A stretch of DNA of 10,623 nt from Clostridia bacterium (GCA_017958705.1 JAGDCE010000318.1:1-10623); one strand, 5' to 3'; positions 1 through 6,357 are shown, counted from the stretch's first letter. Numbers and translations are program-made. The notes: generated by a model not told the origin, from the sequence alone.

Positions 1-269
1 ACGGTCAGATAAAATTCTTTTTCCTCTTTTTCTTTGTAACTGTCCGCAAGCTCGGATAAAGAGACGCCTTCCTTCAGTCCCATTATCTGCTCGATCCTGT
101 CACAGACAAGCCTGCGCGGGAAGAACGTCTGCTGACCTGTGGGCGACGCGGTCTTTACGAACCAGTCGTCTGGGATCAACCCCCTACGCTTCCACCGGTA
201 CAACGCTCCGTACGAGATGCCATATATTTGCAGAAGTTCTTTTTTTGAGATCATTTCATTTTCATTCAT
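1..269 (-). CDS. DUF4004 / YhbD-like HTH regulator, 5' part only
   Basis: Eighty-nine N-terminal codons are visible; the gene leaves the window at its left edge. The protein begins MNENEMISKKELLQIYGISY and continues with a MerR-like winged-helix segment (residues about 7-37, including ALYRWKRRGLIPDDWF), then a GQQTFFPRR stretch and a helix with LKEGVSLSELAD. This pattern matches my recollection of the Firmicutes YhbD/DUF4004 family, which resembles the DNA-binding half of MerR regulators. The ATG at 267-269 is chosen because a near-perfect ribosome-binding site (GGAGGTGAT, about 273-281) lies just upstream. An in-frame ATG at codon 6 is a less likely start. The gene has its own strong promoter with two palindromic operators, so autoregulation is a reasonable inference. 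In Bacillus subtilis yhbD sits beside the bactofilin genes yhbE/yhbF, but whether that holds here lies outside the window. Confidence 0.8.
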   Translation of the reverse strand, partial: MNENEMISKKELLQIYGISYGALYRWKRRGLIPDDWFVKTASPTGQQTFFPRRLVCDRIEQIMGLKEGVSLSELADSYKEKEEKEFYLT

Positions 270-280
270 CAAATCACCTC

Positions 281-295
281 CGTAACATTGTTACG
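281..295. promoter_or_regulatory. Operator copy 1, over the transcription start
   Basis: CGTAACATTGTTACG is a 15-base palindrome with a single central mismatch (arms CGTAACA and TGTTACG). It covers the predicted start of the DUF4004 transcript and abuts the ribosome-binding site. A 14-base core recurs with one difference at 309-322, inside the same promoter. Placement over the start site is typical of a repressor site; the identity of the binding protein is inferred, not shown. Confidence 0.72.
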
Positions 296-300
296 GTTAT

Positions 301-329
301 ATTATAGCATAACATTGTTACGTTGTCAA
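301..329 (-). promoter_or_regulatory. Perfect consensus sigma-A promoter of the DUF4004 gene
   Basis: On the minus strand, TTGACA (324-329) is followed by a 17-base spacer and TATAAT (301-306). A TG lies one base upstream of the -10, giving an extended -10 element as well. Transcription should start near 293-295, leaving a leader of about 25 bases before the ATG at 269. Both hexamers match the vegetative consensus exactly, so the promoter should be strong unless repressed. One operator-like palindrome lies in the spacer and a second covers the start site. Confidence 0.88.
309..322. promoter_or_regulatory. Operator copy 2, within the promoter spacer
   Basis: ATAACATTGTTACG matches the copy at 282-295 in 13 of 14 bases and lies wholly within the 17-base spacer between -35 and -10. 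The two copies are 27 bases apart, about 2.6 helical turns, so their centres are not on exactly the same DNA face. MerR-type activators use a longer (about 19-20 bp) spacer, so a protein bound here would more probably block RNA polymerase than activate it. Confidence 0.7.
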
Positions 330-340
330 TATGAAGAAAC

Positions 341-370
341 AAAAAAACGTGTCGTCAGACACGTTTTTTT
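341..370. terminator. Bidirectional-looking intrinsic terminator overlapping a stop codon
   Basis: A perfect 13-bp inverted repeat (arms 341-353 and 358-370) closes a 4-base loop (354-357). The GC-containing core is ACGTGTC/GACACGT and the outer seven pairs are A:T, so a U-tract follows the core stem in either direction. It terminates the leftward transcript of the gene at 355-1236, whose TGA stop (355-357) lies in the loop. It also insulates the DUF4004 promoter, whose -35 box begins only 12 bases further on. Confidence 0.88.
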
Positions 371-1236
371 ATCACGTTTGCAAGCAGAATTGAAGCGATG
401 AGCGCGGACGCCACGATCACAGCCGCCCATATGAGCAGATCGGATCCCGTATTCGGCGGTTCGGACGGCTCGGTGTCCGGCGGTTCGGTAACGGTCACAC
501 CGGACTGATCGGTAAGGATGACCGTGGGAAACAGCGCCGCGTCTTTTCCGGCGTATGCGTCCTCAGCGGTCGAAAAACCGGAGATCCCCTGCCCGAATTG
601 CACGTACGCGATTCGCTCGTTATCATAGAAATCGCCTTCCGATATGCTGAAGCAGAACGAAAAACGGTCCTTTCCCTCCGCGCCGAATGCGGACAGCGGT
701 ACTTTGACTTCATATATCACAACGCCGTCGGAGTAGATCGCCGAAAACGATCCGGTCAAATCGATCTCTTTACCTGCGTATTTGTTGAAAACGTAGCTCT
801 GACTATTCGGACGTATGCCGAATTCGAGCGCCGTCCTTCCGGACGAGCCGGAAGGCGCAAGCGATATAAGCAACGCCGTCTGCGCCCACATCAGTCGCGC
901 TTCGCAGTCGGTTTTATAATACTGCGGCGGAAGTTGAGTTTTCAGGGCGAAATAGAAGCAGTCCGAGCAAACGCAGGCGTATGCGGCAAAAACCGTGTCA
1001 CGGACTCTTGACCAGTCTGATTCGGAGCCGACGACAAAAGAAAGCGAGGTGCGATCTATTTGAAGACTGCAGTATTCGTCCTCGCCGATCTCGCCGTCGA
1101 TGACGGGAGGGATATCGTATACGGGCACGCTCACCGTGATATCCGTATCCTTCGGCGGATACTGGATCACGGCGCAAACGTTTATATTCAAAAGCAGGAA
1201 CAGCGCCGCGATGATCGCGGCAGCGGCTTTTTTCAT
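355..1236 (-). CDS. Secreted, surface-anchored CBM9/DOMON-like protein of unknown role
   Basis: This 293-residue protein starts with a signal peptide (basic MKK, hydrophobic core to about residue 20, probable cleavage after VCA). The segment VYDIPPVIDGEIGEDEY (39-55) resembles the opening strand of carbohydrate-binding CBM9/DOMON-type beta-sandwich domains ('PxIDGxxxEDEW'), which would extend to about residue 243. Then come a proline/threonine/glutamate-rich linker (about 246-265), PPNTG (260-264), a hydrophobic helix (267-289) and a basic KKRV end. That order resembles a sortase sorting signal with a variant LPXTG box; a plain C-terminal membrane anchor is the alternative. A GGAGG site (about 1243-1247) supports the ATG at 1234-1236. 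It follows rpe by 24 bases, so the two are probably co-transcribed. The ligand is unknown and the domain call rests on pattern resemblance only. Confidence 0.72.
   Translation of the reverse strand: MKKAAAAIIAALFLLLNINVCAVIQYPPKDTDITVSVPVYDIPPVIDGEIGEDEYCSLQIDRTSLSFVVGSESDWSRVRDTVFAAYACVCSDCFYFALKTQLPPQYYKTDCEARLMWAQTALLISLAPSGSSGRTALEFGIRPNSQSYVFNKYAGKEIDLTGSFSAIYSDGVVIYEVKVPLSAFGAEGKDRFSFCFSISEGDFYDNERIAYVQFGQGISGFSTAEDAYAGKDAALFPTVILTDQSGVTVTEPPDTEPSEPPNTGSDLLIWAAVIVASALIASILLANVIKKRV
454..488. repeat. Short direct repeat in the proline-rich linker
   Basis: CGGCGGTTCGG occurs at 454-464 and again at 478-488, a period of 24 bases or eight codons. On the minus strand each copy encodes Glu-Pro-Pro, giving EPPDTEPS followed by EPPNTGSD. 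This looks like a tandem duplication that lengthened the wall-spanning linker just before the PPNTG box. Confidence 0.6.
1205..1221 (-). repeat. GC-rich inverted repeat in a signal-peptide coding region
   Basis: GCCGCGAT and ATCGCGGC flank a single base. In the leftward mRNA this can fold as a 7-bp stem with a 3-base loop, about 15 bases after the start codon of the surface-protein gene, over codons 6-11 (Ala/Ile). It could slow translation initiation, but alanine-rich signal peptides readily give such sequences by chance. Confidence 0.45.
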
Positions 1237-1260
1237 TTCCGCCCTCCGGTTGATCTGATT

Positions 1261-1935
1261 TTAAAGTGCCTTCAAATATGTTTTGTCGCCGGCGGCTCTT
1301 ATATCCGCAACGGCCGCCGCCATATCAGGAGCACCAAACACGGCGGAGCCGGCGACGATAACGTTCGCGCCGACTGACGTTACGAGATCAACGTTCTTTG
1401 CGCTGAGGCCGCCGTCGACTTCGATATCTATATCGCGTCCCGACTCTTTAACGAGCATATACGCGGTTTTGGTGCTTTCTGTCGCCGACGGGATGAACGA
1501 CTGGCCGCCGAATCCAGGTTCGACCGACATGATAAGAATCATGTCGACGTACGGCAGATAATTGCGCAGTACCTGCGGATCCGTCTTCGGTTTTATCGAG
1601 ATCGACGCTTTAATACCTTTACTTTTGATATACTGAAGCGTCTCGATCTGATTTGCGCACGCCTCATGATGGATCGTGATATTATCGGCGCCGGCTTTGA
1701 CGAAATCGTCTACGTAACGCATGGGATCGACGATCATCAGATGAACGTCAAAAAACTGGTCGGACAGTTTTCTGATGCATTTATATACCGGTGCGCCGAA
1801 CGAGATGTTCGGTACGAAAATGCCGTCCATTACGTCAATATGCAGATATTCCGCACCGGCGTTTTTTGTTTCAAGTATCTGTTCCCCGAGCCTTGAAAAA
1901 TCGGCCGAGAGTATCGAAGGTGCAATTTTTATCAT
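1261..1935 (-). CDS. rpe: Ribulose-phosphate 3-epimerase
   Basis: RPE interconverts D-ribulose 5-phosphate and D-xylulose 5-phosphate in the cytosolic pentose phosphate pathway, using a divalent metal. The 224-residue length is normal for the family. It begins MIKIAPSILSADF with Ser7, and the metal/catalytic residues are visible: His32 and Asp34 in HIDVMDG, His65 in DVHLM and Asp174 in EVDGG. The phosphate-binding loop SVEPGFGGQ spans 137-145. The start at 1933-1935 is preceded by AGAGGA (1942-1947). The gene heads a leftward pair with the surface-protein gene and is divergent from glgB. In many Firmicutes rpe sits with prkC, rsgA and thiN; none of these is visible here. Confidence 0.96.
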   Translation of the reverse strand: MIKIAPSILSADFSRLGEQILETKNAGAEYLHIDVMDGIFVPNISFGAPVYKCIRKLSDQFFDVHLMIVDPMRYVDDFVKAGADNITIHHEACANQIETLQYIKSKGIKASISIKPKTDPQVLRNYLPYVDMILIMSVEPGFGGQSFIPSATESTKTAYMLVKESGRDIDIEVDGGLSAKNVDLVTSVGANVIVAGSAVFGAPDMAAAVADIRAAGDKTYLKAL

Positions 1936-1965
1936 ATCAGGTCCTCTTGCTATTTATTCGTATTT

Positions 1966-1994
1966 ATGATACGACGCACGTTTTGATTTTTCAA
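1966..1994 (-). promoter_or_regulatory. rpe promoter
   Basis: On the minus strand TTGAAA (1989-1994) and TATCAT (1966-1971) are separated by exactly 17 bases, giving matches of 5/6 and 5/6 to the vegetative consensus. The predicted start near 1959 leaves a leader of about 24 bases before the rpe ATG. It is back to back with the glgB promoter. Confidence 0.7.
1983..1994. repeat. Inverted repeat over the rpe -35 box
   Basis: TTGA and TCAA flank four T residues, forming a 12-base dyad that includes the rpe -35 hexamer. A similar but 13-base dyad (TTGAA/TTCAA) covers the glgB -35 box at 2053-2065. It may be a regulator site, but because -35 boxes begin TTGA a short dyad here could be accidental. 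Confidence 0.35.
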
Positions 1995-2052
1995 CCGGTA
2001 AATTGTAAACGAATGTATTTTATGATATTTTATAAAAACTTCGGAAAAAATC

Positions 2053-2067
2053 TTGAATTGTTCAATT
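2053..2067. promoter_or_regulatory. Possible operator dyad at the glgB -35 box
   Basis: TTGAA-TTG-TTCAA (2053-2065) is a perfect 5-bp dyad, and overlapping it AATTG-TT-CAATT (2056-2067) is another. Both lie on the -35 box and the adjacent spacer, where a bound repressor would exclude RNA polymerase. No protein can be assigned from the sequence. Confidence 0.4.
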
Positions 2068-2081
2068 GTATCATATATAAT
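2053..2081 (+). promoter_or_regulatory. glgB operon promoter
   Basis: TTGAAT (2053-2058) and a perfect TATAAT (2076-2081) are separated by exactly 17 bases. Transcription should start near 2088, giving a 5' leader of only about 22 bases, too short for a riboswitch. This is the only strong promoter seen upstream of the glycogen genes, and the tight gene spacing suggests it drives the whole operon. Confidence 0.8.
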
Positions 2082-2109
2082 AGACTTATTAAATTGTAAG
2101 GATCATACC

Positions 2110-4005
2110 ATGACGGACAAAAACGAAAGATATCTGTTTCATCAGGGGACGTATTTCAAGGCGTACGAGTATCTCGGCGCGCATAAACGCACCGACAAGG
2201 ACGGCGGCGTTTATACCGTGTTCCGCACCTGGGCGCCAAATGCCGACGCCGTGTACGTGACAGGTGATTTCAACGGGTGGAACGAATCGTGCCCGATGAA
2301 AAGGATCACGAAAAAAGGCCTCTGGGAAGCAAAGATCAGAATTGATTTCAAAAACACAGATAAACTGAAATATAAATATCTTATCATGAACCGCGGCAAG
2401 GCCGTATTTAAAGCGGACCCGTACGCTTATCATTGCGGCACGCATACGGAAACGGCGTCGTATCTGTACGAGCTTCCGGAATTTCCGTGGACCGACGGCG
2501 GCTGGCTGTCGTCAAGAAAAAAAGTGATGATCCCAACGGAAACTTCACCGGCGTATTCGACTCCGATCAACGTCTACGAGGTCCATCTCGGATCGTTCAT
2601 GCGCGGCGCCGACGGCGGATATCTCAGCTATCGCGAGCTTGCCGACCGTCTCGGTCCGTACGTCAAGCGCATGGGATATACGCATATCGAGCTTCTTCCC
2701 GTCGCCGAGCATCCGCTTGACGAAAGCTGGGGATATCAGATCTGCGGCTTCTACGCCCCGACTTCACGCTTCGGCACGCCCGAGGATTTCATGTATTTCG
2801 TCAACAAAATGCATTCTTACGGCGTCGGCGTCCTTCTCGACTGGGTACCCGCTCATTTTTCAAAGGACGAACACGGCCTTATCGAATTCGACGGCGGTTT
2901 CTGCTACGAGTACCAGGGAGAGGACAGAAAAGAAAACAAGGTCTGGGGCACGAGATATTTCGACGTAGGACGCGAAGAAGTCCAGTCTTTCCTTATCTCT
3001 AACGCTTTGTACTGGTTAGACGTATACCATATAGACGGACTGCGCGTCGACGCGGTATCTTCGATGCTTTATCTCGATTTCGATCGCAAACCGGGCGAAT
3101 GGATACCGGCGCCGGACGGATCGAACAAGAATTACGAAGCTATCGCCTTCTTCAAAAAGCTGAACTGCGCGGTATTCGAGCGTTACGGCGACATTCTGAT
3201 GATCGCGGAAGAATCCACCGCCTGGCCGATGGTGACAAAACCGGTATATATGGGCGGACTCGGGTTCAGCTTCAAATGGAACATGGGATTCATGAACGAC
3301 ATGCTGAAATACGTCGGCACCGATCCCGTATTCCGCGAGCACGAGCACAGGTGCCTCACGTTCTCGCTGATGTACTCGTTTTCGGAAAATTACATACTCG
3401 CTATCTCGCACGACGAGGTCGTGCACGGCAAAAAATCGCTGCTTGACAAGATGTTCGGCAGCTACGATCAGAAATTCGACGGGATGCGTTGTTTCCTCGC
3501 TTATCTGATGTGTCATCCCGGCAAAAAACTTCTGTTCATGGGTTCGGAATACGGCCAGTTCCGTGAATGGGACTGCACTTCGTCGCTCGAATGGTTCATG
3601 ACCTCGTACGAACGCCACGCCGATATGTTGAGATACACCGCGGCGCTGAACCACTTTTATCTCGACACACCCGCCCTCTGGGAGCGCGATCTGTCCTGGG
3701 ACGGATTCAAATGGATCAAGGCAGACGAGTCGGCAAAGAACGCTTCGGTATTTTTGCGCTATGCCGGCGACGCTTCGTTCGTCTTATGCGCTTTCAATTT
3801 TTCCGCCGTGCCGGTCACGAAAATGCGGATCGGCGTACCCGAGCCCGGGCTATACAGAGCGGCGTTTTCATCGTCGGCCGGGACTTCTCTTCCCGTTCCC
3901 TCGAAAAGGATCCCGTCTGACGGATTCGGCATGAGCATCACAGTCGATCTGCCGCCGCTTTCCGCCGTGATATACAAATGTGAAAATATGAGACCGTTAA
4001 AATAA
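2110..4005 (+). CDS. glgB: 1,4-alpha-glucan branching enzyme (GH13)
   Basis: GlgB cuts alpha-1,4-glucan chains and rejoins them as alpha-1,6 branches during glycogen synthesis. The 631-residue protein has an N-terminal CBM48 domain (WAPNADAVYVTGDFNGW, 41-57), a GH13 barrel and a C-terminal beta domain. The catalytic triad is visible: nucleophile Asp314 in DGLRVDAV, acid/base Glu367 in IAEEST and Asp435 in SHDEVVHGK. The 53-residue distance between the first two equals that in E. coli GlgB. It is about 100 residues shorter than the E. coli enzyme, consistent with lacking the extra N1 domain. I choose the ATG at 2110 because AAGGA (2098-2102) lies 7 bases upstream. A TTG in frame at 2053 forms part of the -35 box and would not be transcribed. 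First gene of the glycogen operon. Confidence 0.97.
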   Translation: MTDKNERYLFHQGTYFKAYEYLGAHKRTDKDGGVYTVFRTWAPNADAVYVTGDFNGWNESCPMKRITKKGLWEAKIRIDFKNTDKLKYKYLIMNRGKAVFKADPYAYHCGTHTETASYLYELPEFPWTDGGWLSSRKKVMIPTETSPAYSTPINVYEVHLGSFMRGADGGYLSYRELADRLGPYVKRMGYTHIELLPVAEHPLDESWGYQICGFYAPTSRFGTPEDFMYFVNKMHSYGVGVLLDWVPAHFSKDEHGLIEFDGGFCYEYQGEDRKENKVWGTRYFDVGREEVQSFLISNALYWLDVYHIDGLRVDAVSSMLYLDFDRKPGEWIPAPDGSNKNYEAIAFFKKLNCAVFERYGDILMIAEESTAWPMVTKPVYMGGLGFSFKWNMGFMNDMLKYVGTDPVFREHEHRCLTFSLMYSFSENYILAISHDEVVHGKKSLLDKMFGSYDQKFDGMRCFLAYLMCHPGKKLLFMGSEYGQFREWDCTSSLEWFMTSYERHADMLRYTAALNHFYLDTPALWERDLSWDGFKWIKADESAKNASVFLRYAGDASFVLCAFNFSAVPVTKMRIGVPEPGLYRAAFSSSAGTSLPVPSKRIPSDGFGMSITVDLPPLSAVIYKCENMRPLK

Positions 4006-4023
4006 ACTGGAGGTACGGACAAC

Positions 4024-5223
4024 ATGCTTCAAAAGAAAGAATGCGTTGCCATGCTGCTTGCGGGCGGTCAGGGCAGCCGCCTGTACAACCTCACCGAAAA
4101 AACGGCGAAGCCCGCCGTTCCGTTCGGGGGCAAATACAGGATCATCGACTTCACCTTATCCAACTGTGTGAACTCCGGCATAGATACCGTCGGCGTGCTC
4201 ACGCAGTACCAGCCTTACGTTCTTAACGAGTACATAGGGAGCGGTCAGCCGTGGGACCTTGACAAGACCTACGGCGGCGTTAAGATCCTCCCGCCGTATC
4301 AGCGCGCCAACGGCGCATACTGGTACAAAGGCACCGCGAACGCGATCTATCAGAACCTCGGTTTCGTCGAGCGTTACGATCCCGATTACGTCTTGATCCT
4401 TTCGGGTGACCACATTTACAAGATGGATTATTCAGATATGCTCCGCTACCACAAGGAAAAGGGCGCGGACTGCACGATCGCGGTAATCGACGTTCCGTTG
4501 TCCGAGGCTTCGCGCTTCGGCATAATGAATGCGAACGATGACGGAAGCATCTACGAATTCGAAGAAAAGCCGAGTCACCCGAAGAGCACGAAAGCCTCGA
4601 TGGGCATCTACATCTTCGGTACCGGCGTGCTTGAAAAGTACCTCGCAGCGGACGACGCGGACCCGTCCTCTGCCAACGACTTCGGCAAAAACGTTATCCC
4701 CGCGATGCTGAATTCCGGCGCTAAGATGTTCGCGTATCCGTTCAAAGGATACTGGAAGGACGTCGGCACCGTACAAAGCCTGTGGGAAGCTAACATGGAT
4801 CTAATAGGAGAAAATCCCGCGCTCGATCTGCGGACGTCCGAAAGACGCATATTCTCCCGCAACGCGACGAGACCTCCGCACTTCATAGGCAAAAGCGGCT
4901 CAGTTGAGAATTCGCTTATAACCGAGGGCTGCGAGATATACGGCAAGGTCGTCAACTCCGTCCTGTTCGGCGGCGTTCGCGTGGCCGAAGGCGCGGAAGT
5001 GCGCGACAGCGTCATATTTGAAGAAACGAGGATCGGCGAAGGATCAATCGTCAATTATTCCATTCTTGACTGCCGCATCAAAGTCGGAAAGAACTGCCGC
5101 ATAGGCGGCACGCTCGGCTCCGGCGCCGGTATCAGTCTGCTCGGAGCCGACATGGAGCTTCCGGACGGGACCGTAATCAAAGACGGAACGATGACGAGCG
5201 AACTGCCGAAGGAGGATAAATAA
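4024..5223 (+). CDS. glgC: Glucose-1-phosphate adenylyltransferase, catalytic subunit
   Basis: GlgC makes ADP-glucose and pyrophosphate from ATP and glucose-1-phosphate, the committed step of bacterial glycogen synthesis. The 399-residue protein has a nucleotidyltransferase domain (to about residue 250) and a left-handed beta-helix of hexapeptide repeats (about 280-399). Visible motifs are GGQGSRL (14-20), KPAVPFGGKYRIIDFTLSN (29-47), GTANA, SGDHIYKMDY with catalytic Asp129, EEKP with Lys182 for glucose-1-phosphate, and GYWKDVGT. All expected active-site residues are present, unlike in GlgD. GGAGG (4009-4013) precedes the ATG by 10 bases; the gap after glgB is 18 bases. The protein probably assembles with GlgD and is allosterically controlled, as known for Firmicutes GlgCD. 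Confidence 0.97.
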   Translation: MLQKKECVAMLLAGGQGSRLYNLTEKTAKPAVPFGGKYRIIDFTLSNCVNSGIDTVGVLTQYQPYVLNEYIGSGQPWDLDKTYGGVKILPPYQRANGAYWYKGTANAIYQNLGFVERYDPDYVLILSGDHIYKMDYSDMLRYHKEKGADCTIAVIDVPLSEASRFGIMNANDDGSIYEFEEKPSHPKSTKASMGIYIFGTGVLEKYLAADDADPSSANDFGKNVIPAMLNSGAKMFAYPFKGYWKDVGTVQSLWEANMDLIGENPALDLRTSERRIFSRNATRPPHFIGKSGSVENSLITEGCEIYGKVVNSVLFGGVRVAEGAEVRDSVIFEETRIGEGSIVNYSILDCRIKVGKNCRIGGTLGSGAGISLLGADMELPDGTVIKDGTMTSELPKEDK

Positions 5224-5226
5224 ATG
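5211..5226 (+). promoter_or_regulatory. glgD ribosome-binding site embedded in the glgC end
   Basis: GGAGG (5211-5215) lies within the last codons of glgC (encoding Pro-Lys-Glu-Asp-Lys), and the glgC TAA is followed directly by the glgD ATG as TAAATG. Ribosomes ending glgC therefore sit on the glgD start, which suggests translational coupling and near-equal production of two subunits of one complex. Confidence 0.8.
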
Positions 5227-6357
5227 TCTGTTACAGGTATCATCTTTTCAAACGTGCACGACAGCAATATCCCCGAGCTTACACGTCTTCGCACGACCGC
5301 GTCCGTTCCCTACGGATGCAGATACAGATTCATAGATTTCACACTTTCCAACATGGTCAATTCCGGCGTAACGAGCGTCGGTATAATCACGCAGGCAAAC
5401 TATCAGTCGCTCGTCGACCATATCGGGACCGGAAAAGACTGGGACCTCGCAAGCAGGAGCGGCGGCATCAAGCTCATCCCGCCGAACTTTACCGCATTCG
5501 CGCAAGAAGCGAGGCTTTCTCACGTGCCCACAAGACTTGAGTCGTTAAAGACCGCGACGGTCTATATCTCACGCAGAAAAGAAGATCTCGTCGTCCTCTC
5601 CGACTGCGACGTTATCTGCAACATCGACTTAGGCGACATGATCGACTTCCATCAGAAAAACGGCGCCGATATAACGATCGCAACGAAAAAGACTAATCTC
5701 ACGCAGGAGCTTGCAGCTAAAAACGTCATCGTCCGCACCGACGGCGACAGCCGTGTAAACGATCTGCTGGTGTATCCGAAGGATATCAGCGGCGAGCATG
5801 ACATAAGCCTCAACATCATTGTGATCGGCCGCCAGAAGCTGCTCGATATCATAATGGACGCATCTGCGCACGGATACACGTCGTTCAACTCCGACGTAAT
5901 ACTGCGCAACATCAGATCCTACAAGATCATGGCATATTCGTACGAGGGTTATTTCGCCTGCGTCAGCTCGCTTGCCGAATACTTCGCTTGCAGCATGCAG
6001 CTTCTCGATCCCGAAGTCAGACGCACGCTCTTCAAAGTGAAGAACAGACCCGTTTACACAAAGGTACGAAATTCGCCGCCTACAAGATATACTGCGGGTT
6101 CGTTCGTATCGAATTCCCTGCTCGCCGACGGCTGCGTCATCAGCGGCACGGTCGAGAACTCGATCATATTCCGCGGCGTGACAGTGCGTCCCGGCGCGGT
6201 GGTGCGCAATTCGATCGTGATGCAGGATACGGTTATCGGGTCCGGCGCGTCGCTCAACTGCACGGTGCTCGACAAGAACGTCATCATAAAAGACGGCGTC
6301 ACTCTGTCCGGTCACGAGTCGTATCCGTTCTACGTACCCAAAAACTCTATCGTTTAA
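5224..6357 (+). CDS. glgD: GlgD, non-catalytic ADP-glucose pyrophosphorylase subunit
   Basis: GlgD is a Firmicutes-type paralogue of GlgC that, in characterised systems, forms a GlgC-GlgD complex and modulates its activity. The 377-residue protein keeps the fold, seen in YRFIDFTLSNMVNSG (38-52 approx.) and C-terminal hexapeptide repeats, but has lost the catalytic signatures. The GGxGxRL nucleotide loop is replaced by SNVHDSNIPELT, KPAVPFGG by TASVPYGC, SGDH by SDCD (126-129), EEKP by LVYP, and KDVG by ACVS. By simple alignment the catalytic aspartate position is Cys128, although a one-residue shift would place an Asp there. Start is fixed by the GGAGG in the glgC tail. A separate catalytic role is unlikely. 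Confidence 0.95.
   Translation: MSVTGIIFSNVHDSNIPELTRLRTTASVPYGCRYRFIDFTLSNMVNSGVTSVGIITQANYQSLVDHIGTGKDWDLASRSGGIKLIPPNFTAFAQEARLSHVPTRLESLKTATVYISRRKEDLVVLSDCDVICNIDLGDMIDFHQKNGADITIATKKTNLTQELAAKNVIVRTDGDSRVNDLLVYPKDISGEHDISLNIIVIGRQKLLDIIMDASAHGYTSFNSDVILRNIRSYKIMAYSYEGYFACVSSLAEYFACSMQLLDPEVRRTLFKVKNRPVYTKVRNSPPTRYTAGSFVSNSLLADGCVISGTVENSIIFRGVTVRPGAVVRNSIVMQDTVIGSGASLNCTVLDKNVIIKDGVTLSGHESYPFYVPKNSIV

Noticed and set aside
598..1011. Plus-strand open frame opposite the surface-protein gene (137 codons)
   Set aside because: No ribosome-binding site, arginine-rich shadow composition and no family resemblance, whereas the minus-strand frame has a signal peptide, start site and terminator.
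1174..1176. Cys21 as a lipoprotein lipobox cysteine in the surface protein
   Set aside because: The preceding residues are Ile-Asn-Val, which do not fit a lipobox (Gly/Ala/Ser expected before Cys); ordinary signal peptidase cleavage near VCA fits better.
2003..2031. Second glgB promoter, TTGTAA with TATTTT at 17-base spacing
   Set aside because: Each hexamer is only a partial match in an AT-rich region, and a much better promoter with a perfect -10 lies immediately downstream.
2053..2109. TTG start codon extending glgB by 19 codons
   Set aside because: The TTG is part of the -35 box of the operon promoter, so it lies upstream of the transcript. It has no ribosome-binding site, and the ATG at 2110 has a well-placed AAGGA and matches the usual GlgB N-terminus.
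3016..3654. Long open frame on the minus strand inside glgB (212 codons)
   Set aside because: It is antisense to conserved GH13 catalytic blocks and shows no domain or signal of its own; it arises from the codon bias of glgB.
5629..6315. Long open frame on the minus strand inside glgD (228 codons)
   Set aside because: It is antisense to a clear glgD, has arginine/histidine-rich composition typical of shadow frames, no recognisable motif and no promoter of note.
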